Shown: positions 5,553 through 12,660 of the stretch, one piece after another
How positions within the stretch are numbered: position 1 is the first letter of the stretch
How the letters are laid out: the number at the start of each line of letters is the position of its first letter
From: Nitrososphaerota archaeon
Lineage (GTDB): Archaea > Thermoproteota > Nitrososphaeria > Nitrososphaerales > Nitrosopumilaceae
Length of the DNA: 18,030 nucleotides
NCBI GenBank assembly: GCA_022564385.1
Contig: JADFLN010000023.1
Location: 1 to 18,030, forward strand
Direction of reading: 5' to 3'
Translations under genes and position numbers: made by a program
Notes under the pieces: model-generated
What the model saw: the letters and a program-made list of their open reading frames with translations, nothing else
What the model was told of the DNA's origin: nothing
Database searches by the model: none

Positions 5553-6326
5553 ATGATTACTGTAAAACTTGTTGGTGGAGCAAAAAAATCTTTTTTAACA
5601 GAACAATTGCATATTGATAAATCTGATATCTCCATTCAAGAACTACTTGATTTATTGTTAGAATTAAAACCTCTTGATACTCCTGATTTAGATATTGAAA
5701 ATATCTTGATTGCAATAAATGGCACTGATTCTTCTGCAATGGAAGGGAAATCTACCAAGATAAAAAACAATGATCTTGTAAGTATTATACCTGTTATTCA
5801 TGGAGGCTCTCACAAAAAAATAACTTTTCAAGTACTAAAACAACAAATTCAAGTAATTGAGATTACAAGTCAAAAAACAATTGATGTAAAGTTACTTGAT
5901 AATTTAAGAAAAAAATATCCAAAAATTCACCTTCAGGCAATTTCGAGTAATTTCATCTTGAACAATTATCACTTGAAAAAAGTTCTATCAATTTCTCTAG
6001 AATCTAATAATAATAATATTTTACTTTCAAATAAACTTGAAACTGATATTTTAATGCGTTTTGCATTGACAAAACAAATTTCTGTTGCAATAAAAAATGC
6101 TGGAATAAAGCCAAAAACTAATTTTATTTTAATTGCAATTGGAAATAAAAAAATACTGAATTTATTATACAAAGAATTATTTCCATTGTCAATAAATCTA
6201 TTTTCAAAAAATAATGATTTGTTTCTTAAAAAATATTTTAAAATTACAAAAAAACAACTTAATTCAGTTTATTCGAAAAACCCTTTAGAGGATATTTTGG
6301 TAGAAAAGGCTGCAATTTTATTCTGA
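5553..6326 (+). CDS. Fusion of a ubiquitin-like (MoaD/ThiS-type) domain with KEOPS subunit Cgi121
   Basis: 257 residues in two parts. Residues 1-85 look like a beta-grasp protein of the MoaD/ThiS/SAMP type: MITVKLVGGAKKSF opening, a helix at about 27-38, the turn ILIAING, and the ending DLVSIIPVIHGG with Gly84-Gly85. Residues about 88-257 match Cgi121: the core ETDILMRFALTKQISVAIKN, AGIKPKTNFILIAIG and the end EDILVEKAAILF resemble the family's 'GTRQI..AI...G'. Cgi121 binds the Bud32 kinase and the tRNA 3' end in the KEOPS complex that makes t6A. Free modifiers end at Gly-Gly; here the chain runs on, so conjugation would need cleavage. The gene faces a Tan1-like THUMP gene (9-base overlap) followed upstream by Sua5, both tRNA-modification genes. 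Confidence 0.75.
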   Translation: MITVKLVGGAKKSFLTEQLHIDKSDISIQELLDLLLELKPLDTPDLDIENILIAINGTDSSAMEGKSTKIKNNDLVSIIPVIHGGSHKKITFQVLKQQIQVIEITSQKTIDVKLLDNLRKKYPKIHLQAISSNFILNNYHLKKVLSISLESNNNNILLSNKLETDILMRFALTKQISVAIKNAGIKPKTNFILIAIGNKKILNLLYKELFPLSINLFSKNNDLFLKKYFKITKKQLNSVYSKNPLEDILVEKAAILF

Positions 6327-6839
6327 GATACTACGCTTAGTCTTTTCAACACTTAGCACATCTGCTTTTTTTAATACAGAAATACCTGTTTTATCACCTA
6401 AGATTTCAATTAAGACAATTTTATCAGGAAATTCAAGTGATACTTTATTTTTTATTTTACTTGCAATTTTTGAAATTATTTCTTGACTAGATAAATCTGA
6501 ATTTCTTTTTTTAATTGATATCTTGTATGTTTCTCCATTAGAAATTTGTTCAGATATGTATGTAATCATTTTTTCTATTTCTTCAATTTTTGTTTCAATG
6601 ACTTTTTGAATTGGTATTATTCTTAGACAATATCTAATGCTCCAAGGTTCATCAAGAAGCATTTCTTTTATTTTTCTCACGACCATAATTGGTTTAAGCT
6701 TTGTTTCAGCAGTCAAAATTCCTGACATTTTTGTGATTGAAATTTTTACATCAGAATCCCCCAATTCTTCTAGAATATTTCTTAATTCTTCTTCAGTTTC
6801 AGGTTCAAAATGTCTGGCACACGTAATGATCAAATTCAT
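6318..6839 (-). CDS. THUMP domain protein, Tan1-like
   Basis: 173 residues. The N-terminal part opens with LIITCARHFEPETEEELRNI, the opening typical of Tan1/THUMPD1-type proteins. Residues about 85-165 form the THUMP domain (ETYKISIKKRNSDLSSQEII, then VLIEILGDKTGISVLKK), which binds the tRNA 3' end region. Eukaryotic Tan1 has no catalytic domain and guides the acetyltransferase Kre33/NAT10 to make ac4C in tRNA; this stand-alone THUMP protein has the same layout, so an adaptor role is inferred. Its ATG overlaps the Sua5 stop codon in the sequence ATGA, showing an operon. Its 3' end overlaps the Cgi121 fusion gene. Confidence 0.8.
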   Translation of the reverse strand: MNLIITCARHFEPETEEELRNILEELGDSDVKISITKMSGILTAETKLKPIMVVRKIKEMLLDEPWSIRYCLRIIPIQKVIETKIEEIEKMITYISEQISNGETYKISIKKRNSDLSSQEIISKIASKIKNKVSLEFPDKIVLIEILGDKTGISVLKKADVLSVEKTKRSISE

Positions 6840-7438
6840 AATCTCAAAACCTCCTCATGACTTAATGATCCTTCTCTAATAATTTTGATCTCCTCATTTT
6901 CTATTTCAATTATGGTTGATTCTGCTTTACTAGAAATTATTCCTCCATCAACAAAAACATCATACTTTTGTATATTTTTGAAACATTCATCAGGATTTGT
7001 AAATGATGAATGTCCAGAAATATTTGCACTAGTACCAACCAGAAAATTACATTTCTTCAATAATTCTAATGTGCATTTATGATTAGGAACTCTTACGGCA
7101 ATCTTGTCTGTTAAATTTAATGATTTTTTTAGATTTTCATCAGTTAATTTTAAAATTATTGTTAGTGGTCCTGGCCAAAATCTTTCTACAATTTTTTCAG
7201 CAATTTTATCGAAAAAAGCAATCCTTTTAGCAATATCTTTTGAGTATACTAAAACTGGAAATGGGTTCAAAATATTTCTGGATTTAATCTCATAAATTTT
7301 TCTCACTGAATTTTTGTTGTATGGATTACATCCTATTCCATATACTGTATCTGTTGGAAAAACAGCAATCCCTCCTTGATTAATAATTTGAGATGCTTTT
7401 TCAATTCCCTCCTCGTCACAATTTACTTTCAATATCAA
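6836..7438 (-). CDS. L-threonylcarbamoyladenylate synthase (Sua5/YrdC/TsaC family)
   Basis: 200 residues consisting of a YrdC domain only, without the extra Sua5 C-terminal domain. The enzyme makes threonylcarbamoyl-AMP from threonine, bicarbonate and ATP, the first step of t6A formation at tRNA position 37. Visible motifs: FPTDTVYGIGCNP (27-39), KSR (52-54), FWPGPLTIIL (88-97), KIAVRVPNH, LVGTSANISG, and STIIEIENEEIKIIREG near the end. The start is TTG at 7438; a second TTG two codons later is also possible. It overlaps the THUMP gene by 4 bases (ATGA), so the two are co-transcribed. A divergent promoter region separates it from the 26-aa microgene. Confidence 0.93.
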   Translation of the reverse strand: MILKVNCDEEGIEKASQIINQGGIAVFPTDTVYGIGCNPYNKNSVRKIYEIKSRNILNPFPVLVYSKDIAKRIAFFDKIAEKIVERFWPGPLTIILKLTDENLKKSLNLTDKIAVRVPNHKCTLELLKKCNFLVGTSANISGHSSFTNPDECFKNIQKYDVFVDGGIISSKAESTIIEIENEEIKIIREGSLSHEEVLRL

Positions 7439-7508
7439 TTCTATTCTATTTAATTACTATTTACTTTTGAATAAGTTTTTAACGTTGGAAAATGTTTATT
7501 TGTTAAGC

Positions 7509-7589
7509 ATGTCTAAACCATCTTCTGATTTTGTTGATACCGATTTTGAAGATGATTTTGATGATGAATTTGATGAAGTGGAAAACTAG
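7509..7589 (+). CDS. Putative 26-aa acidic microprotein
   Basis: ATG at 7509, TAG at 7587-7589. After MSKPSS the peptide is almost only Asp, Glu and Phe (DTDFEDDFDDEFDEVEN). Such acidic-aromatic peptides can mimic DNA or bind basic proteins, but that is inference. A TATA-like box (tttttaacg, 7476-7484) lies about 29 bases upstream. Its stop codon and that of the opposite winged-helix gene share the palindrome CTAG (7586-7589), a tight convergent fit seen at other real gene pairs in this window. It is too short for homology to be judged by eye. Confidence 0.45.
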   Translation: MSKPSSDFVDTDFEDDFDDEFDEVEN

Positions 7590-7873
7590 ATGCTTAATCC
7601 AAAACTATCTGCAAAGTTTGTGAATGTATAATATGCTTGAAGAAATTCTCTGCCTGATTGACTAATTTTATACTTGTTTGAACCTTTAGAATCAATTTGT
7701 TCTAAGAGACCTTGTGATACTAGAGTTTTCAAGATTCTTGAAATTCTGGAATGAGAAATGTTTGCCTTTCTAATTAGATATGTAACTGATGCTCCGTTTT
7801 CATCTTGTAAGTCATCTCTAGTTGTTACCAAAATATCCCCAATAATTTTCATATGAGTTCTATATTCAGCCAT
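7586..7873 (-). CDS. Winged helix-turn-helix transcriptional regulator
   Basis: 95 residues forming a single winged-helix domain of the archaeal type. The helix-turn-helix spans about 29-57 (ASVTYLIRKANISHSRISRI, then LKTLVSQGLLEQ) and is followed by the wing hairpin DSKGSNKYKISQSGREFL and a C-terminal helix that may serve for dimerisation. This resembles the small stand-alone regulators common in Thaumarchaeota (HTH_45-like). There is no ligand-binding domain, so the signal is unknown. ATG at 7873 has a TATA-like box (gtattaact on the minus strand) about 25 bases upstream. It shares its stop site with the 26-aa acidic ORF on the other strand. Target genes cannot be seen from the sequence. 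Confidence 0.8.
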   Translation of the reverse strand: MAEYRTHMKIIGDILVTTRDDLQDENGASVTYLIRKANISHSRISRILKTLVSQGLLEQIDSKGSNKYKISQSGREFLQAYYTFTNFADSFGLSI

Positions 7874-7993
7874 TTTCTCTATAGTTAATACATCAAATTT
7901 CTATGAGAGCGCAATGATATTTTCCAGTAAACTAAAAAGATAAAAGAAATTGACAAATTTTTGATTACTTTAAATTTTGAGCCTGTGTTAGAA

Positions 7994-8635
7994 TTATTCT
8001 AACCCTTCATCAAATTTTATCTTAGTTAAAGGCACTTTACTCACTGGAATGAATAATGCAATCAATCCTGCAATTTTTATTATTATTGATACATAATATA
8101 GAATTGATTCTGGGAACAGAAATGAATACCATCCTAAAAATTCACCTAACGCTAGAAGTGCTAATCCAACAGCAACTGAAATAGTACCTTTTTTTCTATT
8201 ATCAAAATACGATAACATTGTTTCAATAGCGCCATATGCCAACAAAATGAACGAAATTGATCTAAAGATATGTTCTAACTGAACAGAAGAAATTAGAAAT
8301 AATGGAAAAATTCCAATTGATCTAAAATATGTAGATTTTGGGAAAAATGATTTTATGCTATGTGAAAACGCAATGAAAAAGTATCCAATTGTCTGAATTG
8401 CGATTCCCAAAGTCTGAATCCATTTTTCTATGTTTCCTGATTTTATAACAAAGTCTTCTGTCATGTATCCAACCCATATCACAAAAAATCCTAAACTTAT
8501 TGAAAAAAACGCAATTGTTAATCTAAATAGTGTTGGACTTCCTGTATTTCTAAATCCAATAAAAGACATTATTCCTATAGCAAGTCCTACTAAAAATCCT
8601 ATCAAGTTAAGTATATTTTCTAATAAAAATTCCAA
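7994..8635 (-). CDS. Multi-pass membrane protein, unknown function
   Basis: 213 residues with about six or seven hydrophobic segments, at roughly 7-28, 38-58, 75-95, 105-120, 124-142, 150-171 and 177-197, and very short loops, so nearly the whole protein lies in the membrane. The C-terminal tail is short and charged (KIKFDEGLE). No catalytic motif or retinal-type lysine context was recognised, and I cannot name a family. The start is TTG at 8635; no upstream ATG or GTG exists before a stop in this frame. An AT-rich box lies about 25-35 bases upstream. It is in the same direction as the winged-helix gene but 120 bases away, so co-regulation is uncertain. Confidence 0.7.
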   Translation of the reverse strand: MEFLLENILNLIGFLVGLAIGIMSFIGFRNTGSPTLFRLTIAFFSISLGFFVIWVGYMTEDFVIKSGNIEKWIQTLGIAIQTIGYFFIAFSHSIKSFFPKSTYFRSIGIFPLFLISSVQLEHIFRSISFILLAYGAIETMLSYFDNRKKGTISVAVGLALLALGEFLGWYSFLFPESILYYVSIIIKIAGLIALFIPVSKVPLTKIKFDEGLE

Positions 8636-8695
8636 TGATGTTTAGAAACTTGTTAAACTAATTATTTTAATCTGATGAATGATTTCACTATATTG

Positions 8696-8905
8696 TTAAT
8701 CCCATTCATCCAATGAACCTGAAGATTGACCTTCTGTACTACCTGTGTAATCTCCAAGAATATCTGAGTATTTAGATTCATTATGTGCTATAAATTTTAC
8801 ATAATCTCCATAACTCATTTCAAAATCACAAGAACCGCATTTTACAAGTGAAAAATCCATTGCTAATTCAGCGTTTTCCTTACATTTTGGGCATTTTATC
8901 TTCAT
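8696..8905 (-). CDS. Small zinc-ribbon protein
   Basis: 69 residues. The N-terminal half is a compact zinc ribbon with C5-x2-C8 (IKCPKCKE) and C23-x2-C26 (VKCGSCDFEM). The C-terminal half is acidic and Gly/Ser-rich (STEGQSSGSLDEWD), probably disordered. Such mini zinc ribbons are common in archaeal transcription and translation machinery, but this one cannot be assigned. ATG at 8905 is divergent from the iron-trafficking gene, separated by a 77-base AT-rich shared promoter region. It is downstream in line with the membrane protein's strand, but the gap has its own AT-rich boxes. Confidence 0.75.
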   Translation of the reverse strand: MKIKCPKCKENAELAMDFSLVKCGSCDFEMSYGDYVKFIAHNESKYSDILGDYTGSTEGQSSGSLDEWD

Positions 8906-8982
8906 GAAGAATTTTATTTTTATTAATTATTATCATTTTATATTTAATAAAAGATAAAAGGAGTTGATTATTGTTAATTTTC

Positions 8983-9264
8983 ATGAGTCGTACTTGTACT
9001 AAATGTAAGAATTCAATTCCTGATAACGAAGAACTTGGAATTGTTGCTGCAAAATACCCTACTTGTAACAAATGTTGGGCTGAATGGAAAGAATACCAAA
9101 TAATGGTAATGAATGAAATGAAACTTGATATGTCTATGCCTGATCATAGAAAATTATTAAAAAAACATGAAAAGATCTTTGTAGGTGTATTATCTTCTGA
9201 AGGAGAAATTATAGATTATACAAATGAAGATAATAGAAAACCTGATGAACCTACTAGTACCTAA
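8983..9264 (+). CDS. Fe(2+)-trafficking protein (YggX)-like, with two CxxC motifs
   Basis: 93 residues from ATG 8983. A TTG at 8971 also opens the frame, but it gives no family match and lies about 12 bases closer to the AT-rich box. MSRT at the start and WAEWKEYQIMVMNEMKLDM, then DHRKLLKKHEKIF match YggX ('MSRTVFC', 'W.EW..HQTMLINE.RLN...'), a small bacterial protein linked to iron supply and protection of Fe-S clusters. Unlike bacterial YggX, with one conserved Cys, this one has C5-x2-C8 and C28-x2-C31, a complete four-Cys metal site. The tail is hydrophilic. Its stop overlaps the next, convergent gene by 4 bases. Confidence 0.75.
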   Translation: MSRTCTKCKNSIPDNEELGIVAAKYPTCNKCWAEWKEYQIMVMNEMKLDMSMPDHRKLLKKHEKIFVGVLSSEGEIIDYTNEDNRKPDEPTST

Positions 9265-9722
9265 AACTTTAATTGTTTTTTAGCATTATCTGGAATTACC
9301 ATCAAAATTTTTCTTTTTCTCTCTTCATCTAGATTATTTATGATCTTTTTAATCGTATTTGCAAGGATTCCTTTTTCATTATCCTCTAATGCTAAAAATA
9401 TTTCTAGAATCCCATCTAAATGAAAAGCAATTAATTTTTGTGGCGATTGTGATACTTCAATAATATATGCTGAAAACAATCCATATCTCTGTTCTTCTGA
9501 AAGAGTAGTTAAAATTTTAAGCCATGATTTGAAAAGCTTAGAAAAGTTTGGAAATGGAATAGTAGGCCCTGCTTCTAATGCATTATTTATTATCTCTTTT
9601 TTTTCTTCTTCAGACAATGAAAAAAACTCTATCATTCTTTTTTTCAAAATTGGATTTCTTAGAAAGTCTGGAAGGCTAGCCAAACTAATTATGATATTTC
9701 CAGCAAAATTTTCTTCTGTCAT
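9261..9722 (-). CDS. Hypothetical helical protein, 153 aa
   Basis: An all-helical, charged, soluble protein that I do not recognise. It appears to contain loosely repeated helical units: FSLSEEEKKEIINNAL (34-49), TTLSEEQRYGLFSAYI (72-87), LALEDNEKGILANTI (110-124) and NNLDEERKRKILMVI (128-142). Each is 'x-x-L-(S/E)-(E/D)-E-(E/K/R)-(K/R)' followed by a helix, suggesting an alpha-helical repeat that binds a protein. There is no signal peptide. ATG at 9722 has a TATA box (ttttatat on the minus strand, about 9748-9755) about 27 bases upstream. It is divergent from purA and overlaps the iron-trafficking gene at its 3' end. Confidence 0.7.
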   Translation of the reverse strand: MTEENFAGNIIISLASLPDFLRNPILKKRMIEFFSLSEEEKKEIINNALEAGPTIPFPNFSKLFKSWLKILTTLSEEQRYGLFSAYIIEVSQSPQKLIAFHLDGILEIFLALEDNEKGILANTIKKIINNLDEERKRKILMVIPDNAKKQLKF

Positions 9723-9802
9723 TGATCCACAAGAATTAATGTTGGATATAAAATCATGTACAAATACTTTAGCTTAAATAAACGAAATAGAATTTCAACA
9801 GC

Positions 9803-10804
9803 ATGACTTCAACCGTAGTTGTTGGTGGATTTTTTGGAGACGAAGGAAAAGGAAAGATCATCTCCTATTTGGCAATGAAAGATAATCCAAAAATAATTGT
9901 ACGTGGTGGAGCTGGTCCAAATGCTGGTCATACAATTAGAGATGGTGACAAAGTTTACAAAGTTAGAATGCTTCCATGTGGGTTTCTTAATAAAAATGCT
10001 AAAATGATGATTGGTCCAGGAGTCGTAATCAATCCCGATATTCTAAAAAAAGAAATTCAAGATTTTAACACATCTGGACGTTCATTTATTGATCAATATT
10101 GTGGTATTATTGAAGAAACTCATCTAGCTCGAGATTCTAAAGGAGAATTAAAAGAAAAAATTGGAAGTACTGGCTCTGGTACAGGTCCTGCTAATGCCGA
10201 TAGGGCTATGAGAGTTTTAAAATTAGCAAAAGACATTGATTCCTTATCTTCACTTATCACCGATGTCCCACAGGAGATAAATTCTGCACTTTCTGCAAAT
10301 GAAAATGTACTAGTGGAGGGTACACAAGGAACTTTTCTATCCTTATGGCATGGAACATACCCATTTGTGACATCAAAAGATGTTACTGCATCTGGAATAT
10401 GTGCTGATGTTGGTCTTGGTCCTACCAAAGTTGATGAGGTAATTGTTGTTTTCAAATCATATGTTACGCGGGTTGGAACTGGTCCTCTTAACAACGAACT
10501 TTCACTTGAAGATGCTGAAAAAAAAGGATGGTTAGAATTTGGTACTGTGACTGGCCGTCAGAGACGTGCTGCTAATTTTGATTTTGATTTGGCTAAACGT
10601 GCAATCATGCTTAATAGTGCAACACAAATCTCTCTAACAAAATTAGATATTCTTTTTCCTGATTGTGCTGGTAAAAATTCATTTGATGAACTATCTAAAA
10701 ATGCAAAAGCATTCATAAAAAATATTGAAGATGAATTAAACACGCCTGTAACAATTATTGGAACTGGTCCAGATACCAATGATATAATTGATCGAAGAAA
10801 CTAG
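9803..10804 (+). CDS. purA: Adenylosuccinate synthetase
   Basis: 333 residues, the usual short archaeal length. The cytosolic enzyme joins IMP and aspartate using GTP, the first step from IMP to AMP. Visible motifs: GTP-loop GDEGKGK (12-18, catalytic D13), NAGHT (40-44, His43), IMP-binding GSTGSGTGPA (121-130), EGTQG (172-176), TGRQRR (250-255), and the guanine-binding LTKLD (278-282). All key residues are present, so it should be active. ATG at 9803 has a TATA-like box (cttaaataa, about 9774-9782) at leaderless distance. It is divergent from the helical orphan and lies upstream of another orphan and pyrF, giving a small nucleotide-synthesis neighbourhood. Confidence 0.96.
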   Translation: MTSTVVVGGFFGDEGKGKIISYLAMKDNPKIIVRGGAGPNAGHTIRDGDKVYKVRMLPCGFLNKNAKMMIGPGVVINPDILKKEIQDFNTSGRSFIDQYCGIIEETHLARDSKGELKEKIGSTGSGTGPANADRAMRVLKLAKDIDSLSSLITDVPQEINSALSANENVLVEGTQGTFLSLWHGTYPFVTSKDVTASGICADVGLGPTKVDEVIVVFKSYVTRVGTGPLNNELSLEDAEKKGWLEFGTVTGRQRRAANFDFDLAKRAIMLNSATQISLTKLDILFPDCAGKNSFDELSKNAKAFIKNIEDELNTPVTIIGTGPDTNDIIDRRN

Positions 10805-10853
10805 GCTCCAAAGTTTTGGATAAGTTTAATTTGATAATGTAAAGAAAATCTTT

Positions 10854-11540
10854 GTGGACAAATTACAAAATTCTTCTGATGATAAATTACCCCGCTACAT
10901 TCAAGTAAATTCAACTTTAGAATTTTCTAGACTTGTTTGTGCACTTGAGCGTACACCACGTGTATCTTTTTTACATGATCATGAAGGTCAAAAAATTTTA
11001 TCTGTGCAAATAGATGTCCTTAAAGAAAAGCCAATTGTATATTATACTCCTCTAGAACATGTTGGTCATTATCTTTGCTATGGATTAAAAAGTGGAAAAG
11101 AAGAATCTAAAATTGTTAATAGCACTTCTGATGCTAGTAAACTATATTCCCCAATAGTTCGAATTAAATCTCTTCCAAAAGCTTTGAGACCTGGTAATGG
11201 AACTCTTGATAGGTATCAACCAATTGAGTTAGAAGATATATCTAGTCTTGCAAAACTTAGCTGGGGTTTTGATGATATTCCTTTCCCGCTATTTCTGTTT
11301 CCACATAATGATAAATGGCTTATTGGAGTTTTCATGAATTTCAGTGATGAAGGAACATCTTACTTCTGCCATGTAGTTTTAAATAGTGATCCACAAAAAC
11401 CTTTCATGAAATTTTCATCAACTAATGGCTTTGAACCAATTTTTGTAGAAAATCCATCAGAACATGGATATTCATATATCAAAATTATAAAATTAAAAGA
11501 TACACATCCATTAGTTAATTATGATCACCTTCAAAACTAG
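10854..11540 (+). CDS. Hypothetical protein between purA and pyrF, 228 aa
   Basis: I do not recognise this family. GTG start at 10854 with a TATA-like box (agtttaat, about 10822-10829) about 28 bases upstream. The protein is soluble, mixed alpha/beta, without signal peptide or membrane segments. Distinctive stretches are NSTLEFSRLVCALERTPRVS near the start, LEHVGHYLCYGLKSGKEES, and KALRPGNGTLDRYQ in the middle. No nucleotide-binding loop is visible. It overlaps pyrF by 20 bases on the same strand, so the two are probably translated from one message, which hints at a link to pyrimidine metabolism. That link is by position only. Confidence 0.75.
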   Translation: MDKLQNSSDDKLPRYIQVNSTLEFSRLVCALERTPRVSFLHDHEGQKILSVQIDVLKEKPIVYYTPLEHVGHYLCYGLKSGKEESKIVNSTSDASKLYSPIVRIKSLPKALRPGNGTLDRYQPIELEDISSLAKLSWGFDDIPFPLFLFPHNDKWLIGVFMNFSDEGTSYFCHVVLNSDPQKPFMKFSSTNGFEPIFVENPSEHGYSYIKIIKLKDTHPLVNYDHLQN

Positions 11541-12261
11541 ACTTAAAAAATCCTCAAAAACAAATGGAAACGTAATTCTTGCGAATGATTATGATCTTAC
11601 AGTTAAAAATTTAGAAGCAAAAACTATTAAAAATATCAAACAATTACATCCTTTCCTATGTGGCATTAAGCTAAATTTTCATTTACTTCTTCCTTTGAGT
11701 GGTAAAGAAATTTTCAAAATTAACAAAACAGCTCATAGATTTGGGTTACAAACAATTGCAGATATCAAACTTAATGATATTGGCAATACTAATAGAGTAA
11801 CGACAGAGATTCTTTGGAATTTAGGCTTTGATGCAGTCATTGTAAATCCTATAATGGGTCTTGACAGTCTGAAAAATCTTGTTATATCTGCGCATAAACA
11901 TGACAAAGGGGTAATTGCTTTATGCCATATGAGTGCACCAGAAGCTAAATTATCCTATGATATCATGGTAAAAATGGGAAAAAAACAGCAACTATATCAA
12001 TTATTTTTGAATTGGGCTCTGACTGCCAAAGTTGATGGTATTGTAGTGGGAGCTACGTTTCCAAAAATTATACAATATTGTGCTAAAAAAGCAGGAAAAA
12101 ACCTGAACATATTTTCTCCGGGTGTTGGAACTCAGGGTGGAAGTGCAAATGAAGTAATGTCATCTGGAACTGATTATCTGATTGTTGGCAGAACAATTCT
12201 TAATGCTAAAAATCCAATAAGTATGGCAAAAAAATTACAGCTACAAAGTTTTGGTAAGTAG
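11521..12261 (+). CDS. pyrF: Orotidine 5'-phosphate decarboxylase
   Basis: 246 residues, a TIM-barrel enzyme that decarboxylates OMP to UMP, the last step of UMP synthesis. The catalytic motif DIKLNDIGNT (81-90) provides D81, K83 and D86 of the DxKxxD array. Other features are VILANDYD near the start, GVIALCHMSAPEA, GIVVGATFP (GATxP motif), FSPGVGTQGG (phosphate-binding loop) and DYLIVGRTIL (phosphate-binding Gly-Arg). The ATG at 11521 lies within the end of the previous gene (20-base overlap), and no upstream TATA box stands out, fitting co-transcription. The 3' end overlaps the convergent Nudix gene by 21 bases. Confidence 0.93.
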   Translation: MITFKTRLKKSSKTNGNVILANDYDLTVKNLEAKTIKNIKQLHPFLCGIKLNFHLLLPLSGKEIFKINKTAHRFGLQTIADIKLNDIGNTNRVTTEILWNLGFDAVIVNPIMGLDSLKNLVISAHKHDKGVIALCHMSAPEAKLSYDIMVKMGKKQQLYQLFLNWALTAKVDGIVVGATFPKIIQYCAKKAGKNLNIFSPGVGTQGGSANEVMSSGTDYLIVGRTILNAKNPISMAKKLQLQSFGK

Positions 12262-12660
12262 CATTTGCGCTCTAGTTAATACGGTTTTTGCATTATCAAA
12301 TGTAGTTTTTTCCATTGCAGAATTATAATCCATCCAAGAATAATCAAGATGTTCGTGTGAAATTTTTACCTCGTTGGTTTTTGTTTCAGCCAAGAAAAAA
12401 ACAACTTTCTTCTGAACTAATTCTCCTTGATATTGAAATTCATATTTAATCCATTCTTCAAAATTTTCTAAAAATGTAATATCTATAATTCCAGTTTCTT
12501 CTTTAGCTTCTCTAATTGCAGTTTCATGAGTTGACTCTCCTTTCTCCATCTTTCCTTTTATGAAATCCCAATGCCCAGAGGGATAATGTAAAAGTAAAAA
12601 CAAAATTTTTGAATCTTCTTTTCTAAATAATACAATTCCAGCGGAAGTTTCTTCAATCAT
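12241..12660 (-). CDS. Nudix hydrolase (possible Ap4A-type)
   Basis: 139 residues with a full Nudix box, GKMEKGESTHETAIREAKEE followed by TGI (residues 36-58; G36, E42, R50, E51, E54, E55). It is preceded by GHWDFIKG, like the 'W.FPKG' lead of diadenosine tetraphosphate hydrolases. Such enzymes cleave nucleoside diphosphates linked to another group and clear dinucleotide polyphosphates. The exact substrate cannot be read here. The start ATG overlaps the uppS stop in ATGA (12657-12660), so it is translated with uppS. A role in turning over prenyl diphosphates or nucleotides is possible but speculative. The 3' end overlaps pyrF. Confidence 0.88.
   Translation of the reverse strand: MIEETSAGIVLFRKEDSKILFLLLHYPSGHWDFIKGKMEKGESTHETAIREAKEETGIIDITFLENFEEWIKYEFQYQGELVQKKVVFFLAETKTNEVKISHEHLDYSWMDYNSAMEKTTFDNAKTVLTRAQMLLTKTL

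Noticed and set aside
10120..10494. 124-codon minus-strand frame inside purA
   Set aside because: It lies wholly antisense to a well-conserved enzyme and its translation matches nothing recognisable.
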